Shown here: positions 53,552 to 61,920 of the stretch, one piece after another | Layout: each line of letters begins with the position of its first letter | Numbering within the stretch: position 1 is the first letter of the stretch | Source: Rubrimonas sp036788415 | GTDB taxonomy: Bacteria; Pseudomonadota; Alphaproteobacteria; Rhodobacterales; Rhodobacteraceae | Direction: 5' to 3' | Length of the DNA: 64,000 nucleotides | NCBI RefSeq assembly: GCF_036788415.1 | Contig: NZ_DAIQNN010000001.1 | Location: 62,001 to 126,000, forward strand | Made by a program: the position numbers and the translations under genes | Notes under the pieces: generated by a model | The model's database searches: none | Told to the model about the DNA's origin: nothing | What the model saw: only the letters and a program-made list of their open reading frames with translations

Positions 53552-53593
53552 GCGCGAGCAATACAGGCTGGCGGATGCGTCGAAAAGGGCGGC

Positions 53594-55402
53594 TCAGGCT
53601 TTCCCTGCGCCGGTGCGCCGGCGGCAGGCGCCGATCTCGTGCGGCGGGCCGGACAGGTCCGGCGGACGGCGGACGGGGCGCTGCGGGTCGTGCGTCGAGA
53701 TCAGTTCGGACATGTGCTCGACCCCCTCCAGAAGCAGCCCCGCCGCGCGCTCGACCGCTTCGAGATACTCCGCCTGCTGCGGCGAAAGCGGCCCTGCGCG
53801 GCCCGAGTGCAGCATCTGCGCGAAGCCGAAGATCGCGTTGAGCGGCGTGCGCAGCCGGTGCGAGAGCTGGTCGACCAGCGCGTCGCGCATCGCCGCCGCC
53901 GCCTCCAGCGCCTCGGCGCGCTCGCGCAGGGCGGCGGCGACGCGCACGCCGTCGGTCACGTCGGTGAAGGCGGCGAGCGTCGAGCCGTCGGGCATCGGCG
54001 CCACCCGCGCGTCGAGGGTGCGCCCGTCCGCCAGATCGACCCGCCCGCGCCAGACCGACCGCCCGCCCCCGCCCGACACCGCGTCGCGGATGCGGCGCCA
54101 CAACGTCGCGGCGGCGTCGCCGCCGCGCGCGCAGGCTTCGGCGAAGTCGGCGACATGGGGGGGCAGGCTGGCGGCGGGGTCGGGGCCGAACGGGGCGTCG
54201 AGGCCCCAGATCGCGCGGCAGGCGGGATTGGCGATGCGGGTCTGGCCGTCCGAGCCGAAGACCACCACGCCCTCGCCCAGCATGTCGAGCGTGGCGCGCC
54301 GCACCTCGACCGCCGTCGAGCGCCAGCGCTGCAGCGCCATCGATTCGGTGAAGTCCTCGAACATGAAGGCGATGCCGCCGAGCGGGTGGGGTCGGCCCAC
54401 CACATGCACGCCGCGCCCGTCGGGCAGCTCCCAGACGTCTTCGTAGCGCGCATGCGCGGGATCGTCGAACAGGGTGAAGAGCGCGGCCCGCCAGGCGGGA
54501 TAGTCGGCCTGCTCGGGCAGCCGCCGCGCCTCGCGCAGCCGGTCGAGCGTCTCGCGCAGGCTGGGGCGGTTGGCGAGCCATTCCGGCTTGGCCCCGAAGA
54601 TCTCGGCCATCGCGGGATTGTGCAGGATCAGTCGGCGGTTGGCGTCGTAGATCGCGAGGCCGACCCGCAGATGCGCGAAGGTTTCCGCGACGGTGTCGGC
54701 GTAGATGCGCAGAGAGCCGTCCGGGCCGGCGGGGGCGGGCGGCGCGCGTCCGACGAAGGCCGCGCCCGGCGCGCCGGGGATCCGGACGGGCTCGGCCGGC
54801 GCTTCGGGCTGCGGCGTCGCTTCGGCGGCGGCGTTGCGCCAGTGCGGCGCGCCGGCTTCGTCCTCGCGCCAGACCGGGACCGGGACCCGGTCGAGCGCCG
54901 CGCGCAGCAGGGCGACCTCGCCCTCGGCGCGCAGCTGCGCGGCGCGCGCGCGTTCGAGCGCCTCGCACTCGTCGTGGACGTCGCGGATCAGCAGAACGCA
55001 GAGAGGTCCGCTCGGCGCGCCCTCGACGTCGTAGTTGCGCCCGTCCGACAGGCGGACCCTGCGCCGGAACGGCTCGCCCCGCTCCGCCAGGCGGCGGAGG
55101 CGCTCGGCGAGCGCGTGCTCGGGTTCCTCGCTCAGCTTGCGGTCCTGCGCCGCGAAGGCTTCGAGCAGCGACGACAGCGGCGCGCCGGGATCGGCGACCG
55201 GACCGAGCAGCCGCCGCGCGCCCCGGGTGGAGTGCCGGATGCGCTGCGGGTCGAACCAGAGGGCGGGCGCGTCGGGCGGCGTCGCAAGACGCATGTTCGG
55301 GGCGAGCGCGCCGAGCAGCCGTTCGATCAGCTTGCCGGGCGAGACCGAGCTCGCGTCGAAGCGGAGCGCCGTCCCGCGACCGTTCGGCGAGAGCCGGATC
55401 AC
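53594..55402 (-). CDS. PAS-domain sensor protein with HisKA but no kinase ATPase domain
   Basis: A 602-residue cytoplasmic protein with no membrane segments. Two or three PAS-like domains are suggested by GLAIYDANRRLILHNPAMAE near 255 and GVVVFGSDGQTRIANPACRA near 385. A coiled linker leads to a dimerization/phosphoacceptor helix, DQLSHRLRTPLNAIFGFAQM, with His515. Only 87 residues follow, and they contain no N, G1 or G2 box, so the HATPase_c domain is missing. The 42 bp to tsaE leave no room for a frameshifted remnant. It may be an evolved phosphotransfer or dimerization partner, or a kinase that lost its catalytic end. It lies 107 bp downstream of regB. Confidence 0.88.
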   Translation of the reverse strand: MIRLSPNGRGTALRFDASSVSPGKLIERLLGALAPNMRLATPPDAPALWFDPQRIRHSTRGARRLLGPVADPGAPLSSLLEAFAAQDRKLSEEPEHALAERLRRLAERGEPFRRRVRLSDGRNYDVEGAPSGPLCVLLIRDVHDECEALERARAAQLRAEGEVALLRAALDRVPVPVWREDEAGAPHWRNAAAEATPQPEAPAEPVRIPGAPGAAFVGRAPPAPAGPDGSLRIYADTVAETFAHLRVGLAIYDANRRLILHNPAMAEIFGAKPEWLANRPSLRETLDRLREARRLPEQADYPAWRAALFTLFDDPAHARYEDVWELPDGRGVHVVGRPHPLGGIAFMFEDFTESMALQRWRSTAVEVRRATLDMLGEGVVVFGSDGQTRIANPACRAIWGLDAPFGPDPAASLPPHVADFAEACARGGDAAATLWRRIRDAVSGGGGRSVWRGRVDLADGRTLDARVAPMPDGSTLAAFTDVTDGVRVAAALRERAEALEAAAAMRDALVDQLSHRLRTPLNAIFGFAQMLHSGRAGPLSPQQAEYLEAVERAAGLLLEGVEHMSELISTHDPQRPVRRPPDLSGPPHEIGACRRRTGAGKA

Positions 55403-55509
55403 GGCTCGCTTCCGATATCGTCCGAATCGGCCTGGCCCATGGCGGGCGCTCCGCTGCGAATCACATCATGGTTACAGGGTTACCACCGCAGGTAGAGTTA
55501 AGCCAGAGA

Positions 55510-56952
55510 CTACCCCAGCGAGTTGAAGCGCGGATTGGGGCCGAGCGCTTCGCGGGTCTGGCCGCGTCGGGCGACGATGGCGTCGCGCGGCCAGATCGCG
55601 GCGATCAGCGCCCCGGTCGGCGCCGGCGCGTCCGGCGCCTCCGCTTCGGATCCGACGGCCTCGCGAGGGGCGCCGTTGGTGAAGACGATGCGGGCGCCGG
55701 TCCGTTCGAGCAGCGTCTTGGCGATGAACAGACCGAGCCCCATCCCCTGATACTCGCCGTCGCGTTGGACCCGGCGCCCGCGCCCGCGGGTCGTGACGTA
55801 GGGATCGCCGAGCTGGGCCAGCACTTCGGGCTTGAAGCCCGGACCATCGTCGGCGACCGTGATCCGCAGCGTCGCCGCCTTTTCGCGCACGTCGATCCAG
55901 ATCGCGCTCTCGGCGAAGTCGACGGCGTTCTGGATCAGGTTGCGCAGGCCCTGGATGATCTCGGGCCGGCGCGCGATGCTGGGCTGCGCGTCGCCCGCCT
56001 CCTCGACGCTCATCCCGTTGATGCGGATCGCGACATGCTTGCCTCGCCCGCGATGCGGCCGCGCCGCCTCCTCGATCACCGCCGAGACCGGCGCGAGCCG
56101 GACATGGCTGTCGGAGCGCCCGCCCTCCGAAAGGTCGCGCAGGATCTCGCGGCAGCGGTCTGCCTGCGCGCGCAGCAGCGCCAGATCCTCGGCGTGCTCG
56201 GGATGGTCGCGCAGGTCGCGCGCGAGCTCGCCCGAAATCAGCTTGATGGTGGCCAGCGGCGTCCCGAGCTCGTGCGCCGCAGCCGCCGCCAGCGCGCCGA
56301 TCGCGGTCAGACGCTGCTCGCGCGACAGCGCCAGCTGCGCCGCGGCCAGCGCCTCGGCCATCCGCGCCGCCTCGATGCCGATTCGGCGGGTGTAGATCGC
56401 CATGAACACGATGCCGACCGACAGCGCGATCCACAGCCCCAGCAGATAGAGGTCCGGCGGGCGCAGCACGGTTCCGTCGGCGAAGGCGAGCGGGCGGTGG
56501 GCGGCGAGCATCACCGTCGCCAGCCCCAGCGCCGCCGAAGCGAGAATCATCGTCGAGCGCAGCGTCAGCACCGAGGCGGCGATGGTGACCGGCGCCAGCA
56601 GCAGCACGGCGAAGGGGTTGGTGAGCCCGCCGGTCAGCGCCATCAGCGCCGAGACCTGCCCCAGATCGAACAGCAGCGACAGCATCGCGTCGCTTTCGCC
56701 GAGGCGCTTGTTGGGCGGGTAGAGCCGCCACAGCGCGAGGTTGAGCGCGACCGAGGCGGCGATCGCCAGAAAGCACAGGTCGAGCGGCAGCGACAGGCCG
56801 AAGCCGTGCGTGGCGACCAGCACGGCGGCGCTCTGGCCGCCGACGGCGATCCAGCGCAGCGTCATCAGCGTGCGCAGCCGGACCCGGTTCGAGCGCTGCT
56901 CGGCGTCGGGCGCGGGCGCCAGCGCGGCGCGGTGGTCGAGCGGCTGGTTCAT
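55510..56952 (-). CDS. regB: Redox-sensing histidine kinase RegB/PrrB (ActS)
   Basis: A 480-residue membrane sensor kinase. Six hydrophobic helices span about residues 30-190. The quinone-binding segment GGLTNPF is at 108-114. The H-box is AHELGTPLATIK with His227, and the redox-active cysteine is Cys267 in ADRCREIL. The ATPase motifs RNLIQNAVDFAE and DDGPGF are intact, followed by GMGLGLFIAKTLLE. RegB with RegA controls photosynthesis, respiration, nitrogen and hydrogenase genes in response to redox state. It is divergent from senC, the usual arrangement, but regA is not in the window. Confidence 0.95.
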   Translation of the reverse strand: MNQPLDHRAALAPAPDAEQRSNRVRLRTLMTLRWIAVGGQSAAVLVATHGFGLSLPLDLCFLAIAASVALNLALWRLYPPNKRLGESDAMLSLLFDLGQVSALMALTGGLTNPFAVLLLAPVTIAASVLTLRSTMILASAALGLATVMLAAHRPLAFADGTVLRPPDLYLLGLWIALSVGIVFMAIYTRRIGIEAARMAEALAAAQLALSREQRLTAIGALAAAAAHELGTPLATIKLISGELARDLRDHPEHAEDLALLRAQADRCREILRDLSEGGRSDSHVRLAPVSAVIEEAARPHRGRGKHVAIRINGMSVEEAGDAQPSIARRPEIIQGLRNLIQNAVDFAESAIWIDVREKAATLRITVADDGPGFKPEVLAQLGDPYVTTRGRGRRVQRDGEYQGMGLGLFIAKTLLERTGARIVFTNGAPREAVGSEAEAPDAPAPTGALIAAIWPRDAIVARRGQTREALGPNPRFNSLG

Positions 56953-57012
56953 GCGCGCGAGTATCGCGCGGCGGGCCGCTCCGCGCCAGCGCGGCGCGCG
57001 GCGATCGCGGCC

Positions 57013-57029
57013 TGCGGCCCGCCGTCGCA
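57013..57029. promoter_or_regulatory. Possible RegA-type binding site between regB and senC
   Basis: TGCGGCCCGCCGTCGCA contains GCGGC and GTCGC half-sites facing each other across five bases, fitting the GCGNC/GNCGC pattern reported for RegA/PrrA. It lies 55-71 bp before senC. In such GC-rich DNA it could occur by chance. Confidence 0.3.
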
Positions 57030-57083
57030 TCCCGGTCGCCGCGCCCGACCGCCATGTGCAGCGCATCCGCTCGGGAGACGCCG

Positions 57084-57719
57084 ATGAACCGCCGATTCCT
57101 CCTCGTGGCCCTCGGCCTCGCGCTGGTCGCCGCCGCCGCCTTGCGGTTTCTGGACGGCGGCGTCCCGGGCGGCGACCCGGTCGCCGCGCGGCTGGCCGCC
57201 TGCCGGGGCGAGAGCGGGGGCGTCGTCGGGGCCGCCATCGGCGGCGACTTCGCGCTGACCGATCACACCGGCGCGCCGATGACAGCCGCCGAGCTGATCG
57301 ACCGGCCGACGCTGATCTATTTCGGCTACACTTTCTGTCCCGATTTCTGCCCGACCGACGTCGCGAACATGGCCGCCGCCGCCGACCTGCTCGCCGAGCG
57401 CGGCGTGGCGGTGCGCACCGCCTTCGTCAGCGTCGACCCGGCGCGCGACACGGTCGAGGTCGTGCGCGGCTTCGTCGAGAACCACCACCCCGAGATGATC
57501 GGCCTGACCGGCGACCCCGAGGCGGTGGCGCAGGCGGCGCGCGCCTGGCGGGTCTATTACGCGAAGGCCGACGACGACCCCGAATTCTACATCATGGATC
57601 ACTCGACCTTCACCTATCTGATGGCCCCGGGCCGCGGGCTGATCGACTTCTTCCGTCACGGAACCGATCCGGAGGAGATCGCGGCGCGCGTCCAGTGCGT
57701 CGCCGAGGCGCTGCGCTGA
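57084..57719 (+). CDS. senC: SCO1/SenC family copper chaperone
   Basis: A 211-residue membrane-anchored periplasmic protein for copper delivery to cytochrome c oxidase. An N-terminal helix (residues about 4-22) is followed by a thioredoxin fold. The copper ligands are CxxxC in TFCPDFCPTD and the His in MDHSTFTYL. GGGAG precedes the ATG at 57084. In Rhodobacter senC/prrC sits between regB and regA; here an ABC-type gene follows instead. Confidence 0.94.
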   Translation: MNRRFLLVALGLALVAAAALRFLDGGVPGGDPVAARLAACRGESGGVVGAAIGGDFALTDHTGAPMTAAELIDRPTLIYFGYTFCPDFCPTDVANMAAAADLLAERGVAVRTAFVSVDPARDTVEVVRGFVENHHPEMIGLTGDPEAVAQAARAWRVYYAKADDDPEFYIMDHSTFTYLMAPGRGLIDFFRHGTDPEEIAARVQCVAEALR

Positions 57720-57818
57720 GGCCGATCGGGCGGGCCTGAAGCGCCGGCGCCGCGCCGCATTTGAAACCTCGCATGCGACCGACTAGCGTCGCTTCGACGG
57801 GGGATGGGCGAGAGGCGG

Positions 57819-60359
57819 ATGGAGCGCGGTTTCCTGCAGTTCGTGTGGCGCAATTCATGGCGCGCGCAGCTGTGGGTGCTGGCGATCACCGTCGCGGTGT
57901 TTCCGCTGCTCTACGCCTCGCTGGAGGTTCCCAAGATCATCGTCAACGACGCCATCGGCGGCGGCGACGGCCCGCGATCGCTGTTCGGGTTCGAGCTCGA
58001 CCGGCGGGCCTATCTGCTGGCGCTGTGCGGCGTGCTGCTCGCGCTGTTCGCCGCCGTCAACGGCCTGAAGTGGACGCTCAACGTCGCGATGGGCCGGACC
58101 GGCGAGCGGATGCTGCGGCGGATGCGGTTCCGGCTGTTCGAGCATGTCATGCGCTTTCCGATGGCGCGGTTCCGCAGCGCGCGGCAGGGCGAGCTCGTGC
58201 AGTCGATGATGGGCGAAATCGAGCCGATCGGCATGTTCATCGGCGAGGCGCTGGCGACGCCGGTGTTTCAGGGCGGGATGCTGCTCGTCTTCGCCGGCTT
58301 CATCTTCGCGCAGGACCCGTGGCTGGGGCTGGCGGCGACCGGGCTGATCCCGCTCCAGGCCTGGCTGATCCCGAAGCTGCAGGCCCGGGTCATCCGCCTC
58401 AACCGCGAGCGCGCGCAAGGGGCGCGCAAGGTGGCCGACTTCATCGGCGAGAGCGTCGGCGCCATCGCGGCGATCCAGACCGACGGGGCGGCGCGCTGGC
58501 GGCTCGCGCAGCTGTCGGCGCAGCTGCACCGGCAGGGCGTCATCCGGCTGGCGCTGTTCAAGCGCAAATACGCCATCAAGTCGCTCAACAACGTGCTCAA
58601 CCAGCTGCCGCCCTTCTTCTTCTACGCGGTCGGCGGCTGGCAGGTGATCGAGGGGCGGCTCGATCTCGGGGCGCTGGTGGCGGCGCTGTCGGCGCAGTCG
58701 CAGATGGCCGCGCCATGGAAGGCGCTGCTCGTCTATGTGCAGAACTGGACCGATTTCGCCGCGCGCTACGGCTTCGTCGTCGAGGGTTTCGTCAGCGGCG
58801 AACTTATGGGTCAGGCGCGCCTATATGGCGGCGCGGCGCCGGAGCCGCTGGAGGGGCCGCTGCGCCTCGAAATTTCTGATGCCGGCCCGGGGGGCGGGGG
58901 GCTGCGGGTCCCGCCGGTCGAGATCGCGCCGGGGGCGCTCGTCGCTCTGCTCGGCGGACGCGACGGCGCGCGGCAGGCGCTGTTGCGCATCGCAGCGGGG
59001 CTCGACGCGCCGGCTGCGGGGGCGGCGACGCTGGGCGGGCGGGCGACGGCGACGGCGCATCTGCCCGATCTGGGGGCCGCGATCGGGCATCTGCCCGCCG
59101 AGCCCTATGTTCTCGACGCCTCGATCCGCGACAACCTCGCGGCCGGGCTCTGGCGCCTGCCGCCGCCGCCGCCCCCCGGGGCGGACTGGCCCGCCATCGC
59201 CGCCGAGACGCGGCTGACGGGCGATCCGCGCGCCGATCCGCCGGGCGACTGGGCCGATTACGCCGCCGCGGGCTTCGCCGACGCCGAGGCCTTCGACGCG
59301 GCGGCGCTCGCGCTGGTCGAGGCGGCGGGGCTCGGCGCGGAGTTGCGCGCGCTCGCGCTCGACAGCCCCGTCGATCCCGAACTGGCGGCGAGGATCGGCG
59401 ATCTCGCGGCGCAGGCGCGCGCGGCGCTGGCGCAAGGCGCGGAGGCGGCGCTGCTCGACGATCTGGTCGAGCCGTGGCGGCGCGACGCGCTCAACCGCAA
59501 CGCCACGCTGATCGAGAACCTCGCTTTCGGCGCCTTCGCGGAAGGGCGCGCCGATCCCGACGCGATGCTCGCCCGCCCCGAATTGCGCGCGGCGCTGCGC
59601 GCGAGCGGAGCCGAAGGGGCGCTCGTCGAGATCGGCGAGGCGGTCGCCGCCGAGTTCCGCGCGCTGGTCGAGGCGGTGGGCGGCGATTCCCCGGTCTTCG
59701 ACAGCCTGCGCGGCTATTCGCGCGACGCGATCCTCGCCGCAGCCGAGATGGCGGGGCAGGCGCCGGCCCCGTGGCGCGCCGGGGCGCGCAAGCGGCTGAT
59801 GATCGCGCTCGCGGCGCGCTTCACGCCTGCGCGCGATCAGATGGACGTGCTGTCGCCGGAGCGCGAAGCGCGGCTGCTGGCGCTGCGCGGGCCGGTTTCG
59901 GCGGCGCTGGCGGGCGCGCCGGGCTTCGCGCCTTTCGACGGCGTCGCGCTCAACCCGGGGCTGACGCTGATCGAGAACGTGCTGCGCGGCGCGTTGCGCT
60001 ACGAGCGGCGCGGCGCGGCGCGGCGGCTGTCGGGCGCCGTCGAGGCGGCCTTCGCCGCGGCGGGCGGCGCCGACGCGCTGCTGCGCCTCGGCCTGCAGGC
60101 GCGCGCGGGCCGCGACGGCGGTCGCCTCTCGCCCGCGGCGCGCCGGCGCGTCGGGCTGTTGCGCGCGCTGCTCAAGCGGCCGCGGCTTCTCGCGGTGGAG
60201 CCGGAACTGTCGGCCGATCTGGTCGCGCTCGCCCGCAGCGCCGCGCCGCAGGCGATCCTGCTCGTCGCGGCCGAGGAAGTCTTTCCCGAGCCACCCCCCG
60301 ATGTCATCCTGCGCTTCGAGGACGGCGTCGCGTCCGTTGCGCGGGGAGACGAGGGGTGA
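57819..60359 (+). CDS. ABC exporter-like protein with degenerate nucleotide-binding domain
   Basis: About 846 residues. Residues 1-330 form an exporter-type transmembrane domain with a six-helix pattern. The remainder is a nucleotide-binding-like region with a long insertion holding two related segments, LIENLAFGAF and LIENVLRGAL. The ATPase motifs are degraded. The Walker A position reads LLGGRDGARQALL with no lysine-Ser/Thr, the signature region reads RLSPAARRR instead of LSGGQ, and the Walker B position reads LLAVEPELS without the aspartate. An H-loop histidine is not evident. It should not hydrolyse ATP as a standard transporter. It may start 15 bases earlier at 57804. It is coupled to a cNMP-binding protein (GTGA). 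Confidence 0.85.
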   Translation: MERGFLQFVWRNSWRAQLWVLAITVAVFPLLYASLEVPKIIVNDAIGGGDGPRSLFGFELDRRAYLLALCGVLLALFAAVNGLKWTLNVAMGRTGERMLRRMRFRLFEHVMRFPMARFRSARQGELVQSMMGEIEPIGMFIGEALATPVFQGGMLLVFAGFIFAQDPWLGLAATGLIPLQAWLIPKLQARVIRLNRERAQGARKVADFIGESVGAIAAIQTDGAARWRLAQLSAQLHRQGVIRLALFKRKYAIKSLNNVLNQLPPFFFYAVGGWQVIEGRLDLGALVAALSAQSQMAAPWKALLVYVQNWTDFAARYGFVVEGFVSGELMGQARLYGGAAPEPLEGPLRLEISDAGPGGGGLRVPPVEIAPGALVALLGGRDGARQALLRIAAGLDAPAAGAATLGGRATATAHLPDLGAAIGHLPAEPYVLDASIRDNLAAGLWRLPPPPPPGADWPAIAAETRLTGDPRADPPGDWADYAAAGFADAEAFDAAALALVEAAGLGAELRALALDSPVDPELAARIGDLAAQARAALAQGAEAALLDDLVEPWRRDALNRNATLIENLAFGAFAEGRADPDAMLARPELRAALRASGAEGALVEIGEAVAAEFRALVEAVGGDSPVFDSLRGYSRDAILAAAEMAGQAPAPWRAGARKRLMIALAARFTPARDQMDVLSPEREARLLALRGPVSAALAGAPGFAPFDGVALNPGLTLIENVLRGALRYERRGAARRLSGAVEAAFAAAGGADALLRLGLQARAGRDGGRLSPAARRRVGLLRALLKRPRLLAVEPELSADLVALARSAAPQAILLVAAEEVFPEPPPDVILRFEDGVASVARGDEG

Positions 60360-60811
60360 AACTGGAGGAAAGCGTCGCCGTGCTGCGCGACAGCCCGCTG
60401 TTCCGCCGGATCGACGACCGGCGGCTGCGCCTGATCGCTCTGTCCGGAGAAATGCTGCGCTTTCGCGACGGCGAGACGCTGTTCGATCGCGGCGAGGAGG
60501 GCGATTCCGCCTTCGTGGTCCTGAGCGGCGCCGCGGAAGTCACGCTGCCCGCCCTCGAAGGCGCGCGCGTCGTCGCCACGCTCGGGCGGGGCGAGCTGTT
60601 CGGCGAGATCGCCGCGCTGTGCGACCGGCCGCGCACGGCGGGGGTGCGGGCGCGGGGCGAACTGGTCGCGTTGCGGCTGCCGAGCGCGGCGCTGCGTCGG
60701 CTTCTCGCGGAGTTCGACGATCTGACGCTGCAGTTGATCGCGGTGATGGCCGCGCGGCTCGACGCCGCGAACGCCCGGCTGGTCGCGGAAGGGTCGGCGC
60801 CGCAGCGCTGA
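60356..60811 (+). CDS. Stand-alone cyclic nucleotide-binding domain protein
   Basis: A 151-residue Crp-like sensory domain without a DNA-binding domain. The beta-barrel has FDRGEEGDSAFVVLSG, and the phosphate-binding cassette GELFGEIAALCDRPRTAG keeps the Glu and Arg that contact cAMP or cGMP. A helix at the C-terminus could dimerise. The GTG start overlaps the stop of the ABC-like gene, so the two are made together and probably act together. Confidence 0.9.
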   Translation: MKLEESVAVLRDSPLFRRIDDRRLRLIALSGEMLRFRDGETLFDRGEEGDSAFVVLSGAAEVTLPALEGARVVATLGRGELFGEIAALCDRPRTAGVRARGELVALRLPSAALRRLLAEFDDLTLQLIAVMAARLDAANARLVAEGSAPQR

Positions 60812-60816
60812 GCCGA

Positions 60817-61644
60817 TCAGATGTCGGCGCCGGCCGGCCGGCGCAGGCGGGGCAGAAAGGCGGGCGTGCGGGCGCGCCATTCCGCGTAGCCGGGCCGGCC
60901 CGCCGACAGGCGCTCCTCGAGCATCGGGGCGCCGGAGACCCGCGTCAGCAACAGCGTCAGCAGAAGCGGCGAGACGATGGTCCAGAGCGCGCCGGCCTCC
61001 GCCGCGATCAGCCAGACGCCCCACCAGAAAACCATCTCGCCCAGATAGTTGGGATAGCGCACATGGGCCCGAAGCCCGGTCGCGCACACCGTTCCCGACC
61101 CGTGCGCGGCCTTGTGCGCGTCGAGCTGCGCGTCGGCGACGCTCTCGAGCGCCAGCCCGGCGATCGCGACGACGGCCCCGAAGGTCCCGAGCGCGCCGAG
61201 CGCGACGGCGCCGCCCTCGGCCCAGGACGCGGCGGAAACTGCGGCGAGGGCGGCGAAATTGGCGATCCATTGCAGCAGCGCCTGCAGCAGAAACACGACG
61301 AACAGGCTCTTCCACCAGAAACCCGGGTTCCAGGCGGCGCGCAGCGCCGTGTAGCGCGGATCCTCGCCGGGATGGCGGCGGCGGCGGCGCAGCATCAGCC
61401 ACAACAGCCGCCCGGCCCAGAGCCCGAGCAGCGCGAGCGTCAGCAACGCCCGCGCGTCTGTCGGCGCGCCCGCCTGCGCCCAGATCAGCGCCGCGCCGGC
61501 GAAAAAGCCCGGTCCCCACCACAGATCGACCACGCTGGCGTCGGCGCGCCGAAGACTCAGCCCCCACAACGCCGCCATCGCGAGCGCGCCGAGCAGGAGC
61601 GCCGGGAGCGCCAGCGCAGGCAGTGACAAGGACGAGAGCACCAT
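60817..61644 (-). CDS. DUF1295 membrane protein (steroid 5-alpha-reductase-like)
   Basis: A 275-residue polytopic membrane protein. The DUF1295 signatures are VVDLWWGPGFF near 35, RYTALRAAWNPGFWWKSL, and the C-terminal HVRYPNYLGEMVFWWGVWL and GRPGYAEWRARTPAFLP. The C-terminal fold resembles steroid 5-alpha-reductases and isoprenylcysteine methyltransferases. The reaction is unknown. The ATG at 61644 begins the first helix. It ends 5 bp from the convergent cNMP-domain gene. Confidence 0.9.
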   Translation of the reverse strand: MVLSSLSLPALALPALLLGALAMAALWGLSLRRADASVVDLWWGPGFFAGAALIWAQAGAPTDARALLTLALLGLWAGRLLWLMLRRRRRHPGEDPRYTALRAAWNPGFWWKSLFVVFLLQALLQWIANFAALAAVSAASWAEGGAVALGALGTFGAVVAIAGLALESVADAQLDAHKAAHGSGTVCATGLRAHVRYPNYLGEMVFWWGVWLIAAEAGALWTIVSPLLLTLLLTRVSGAPMLEERLSAGRPGYAEWRARTPAFLPRLRRPAGADI

Positions 61645-61920
61645 TCGAACCTCGATTCGCAGCCGCTCCGCGCGACCTGCCGCGCAGATAGTCGCCCGCC
61701 GTCGCTTCTCCAGCGGATGGCGCGCGCGCGGAGCTGACTCGCGGCGCTTTGCAACCTCCGCTTGCGCGGAAAGGAAAAAAAAATCCTTGGCGGGCATCAA
61801 AAGAAGCGCCGACGAATCGCGTCGTATGGCGTAATGTGACCACCAGAGGCAGCCCGACCAGGATGACAGCGCGACCGGTCGCGGTTAAGAGAGACGCAAG
61901 AGCTCAGAGCGCAGGCGAGC
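61645..61920. promoter_or_regulatory. Divergent promoter region of the DUF1295 gene and rodZ
   Basis: 276 bp without a gene. It holds the longest A run I see in the window, nine bases at 61775-61783, flanked by AAGG and CCTT. The AT-rich patch may be an UP element or a bending site for one of the two promoters. No clear -35/-10 pair can be assigned. Confidence 0.4.
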
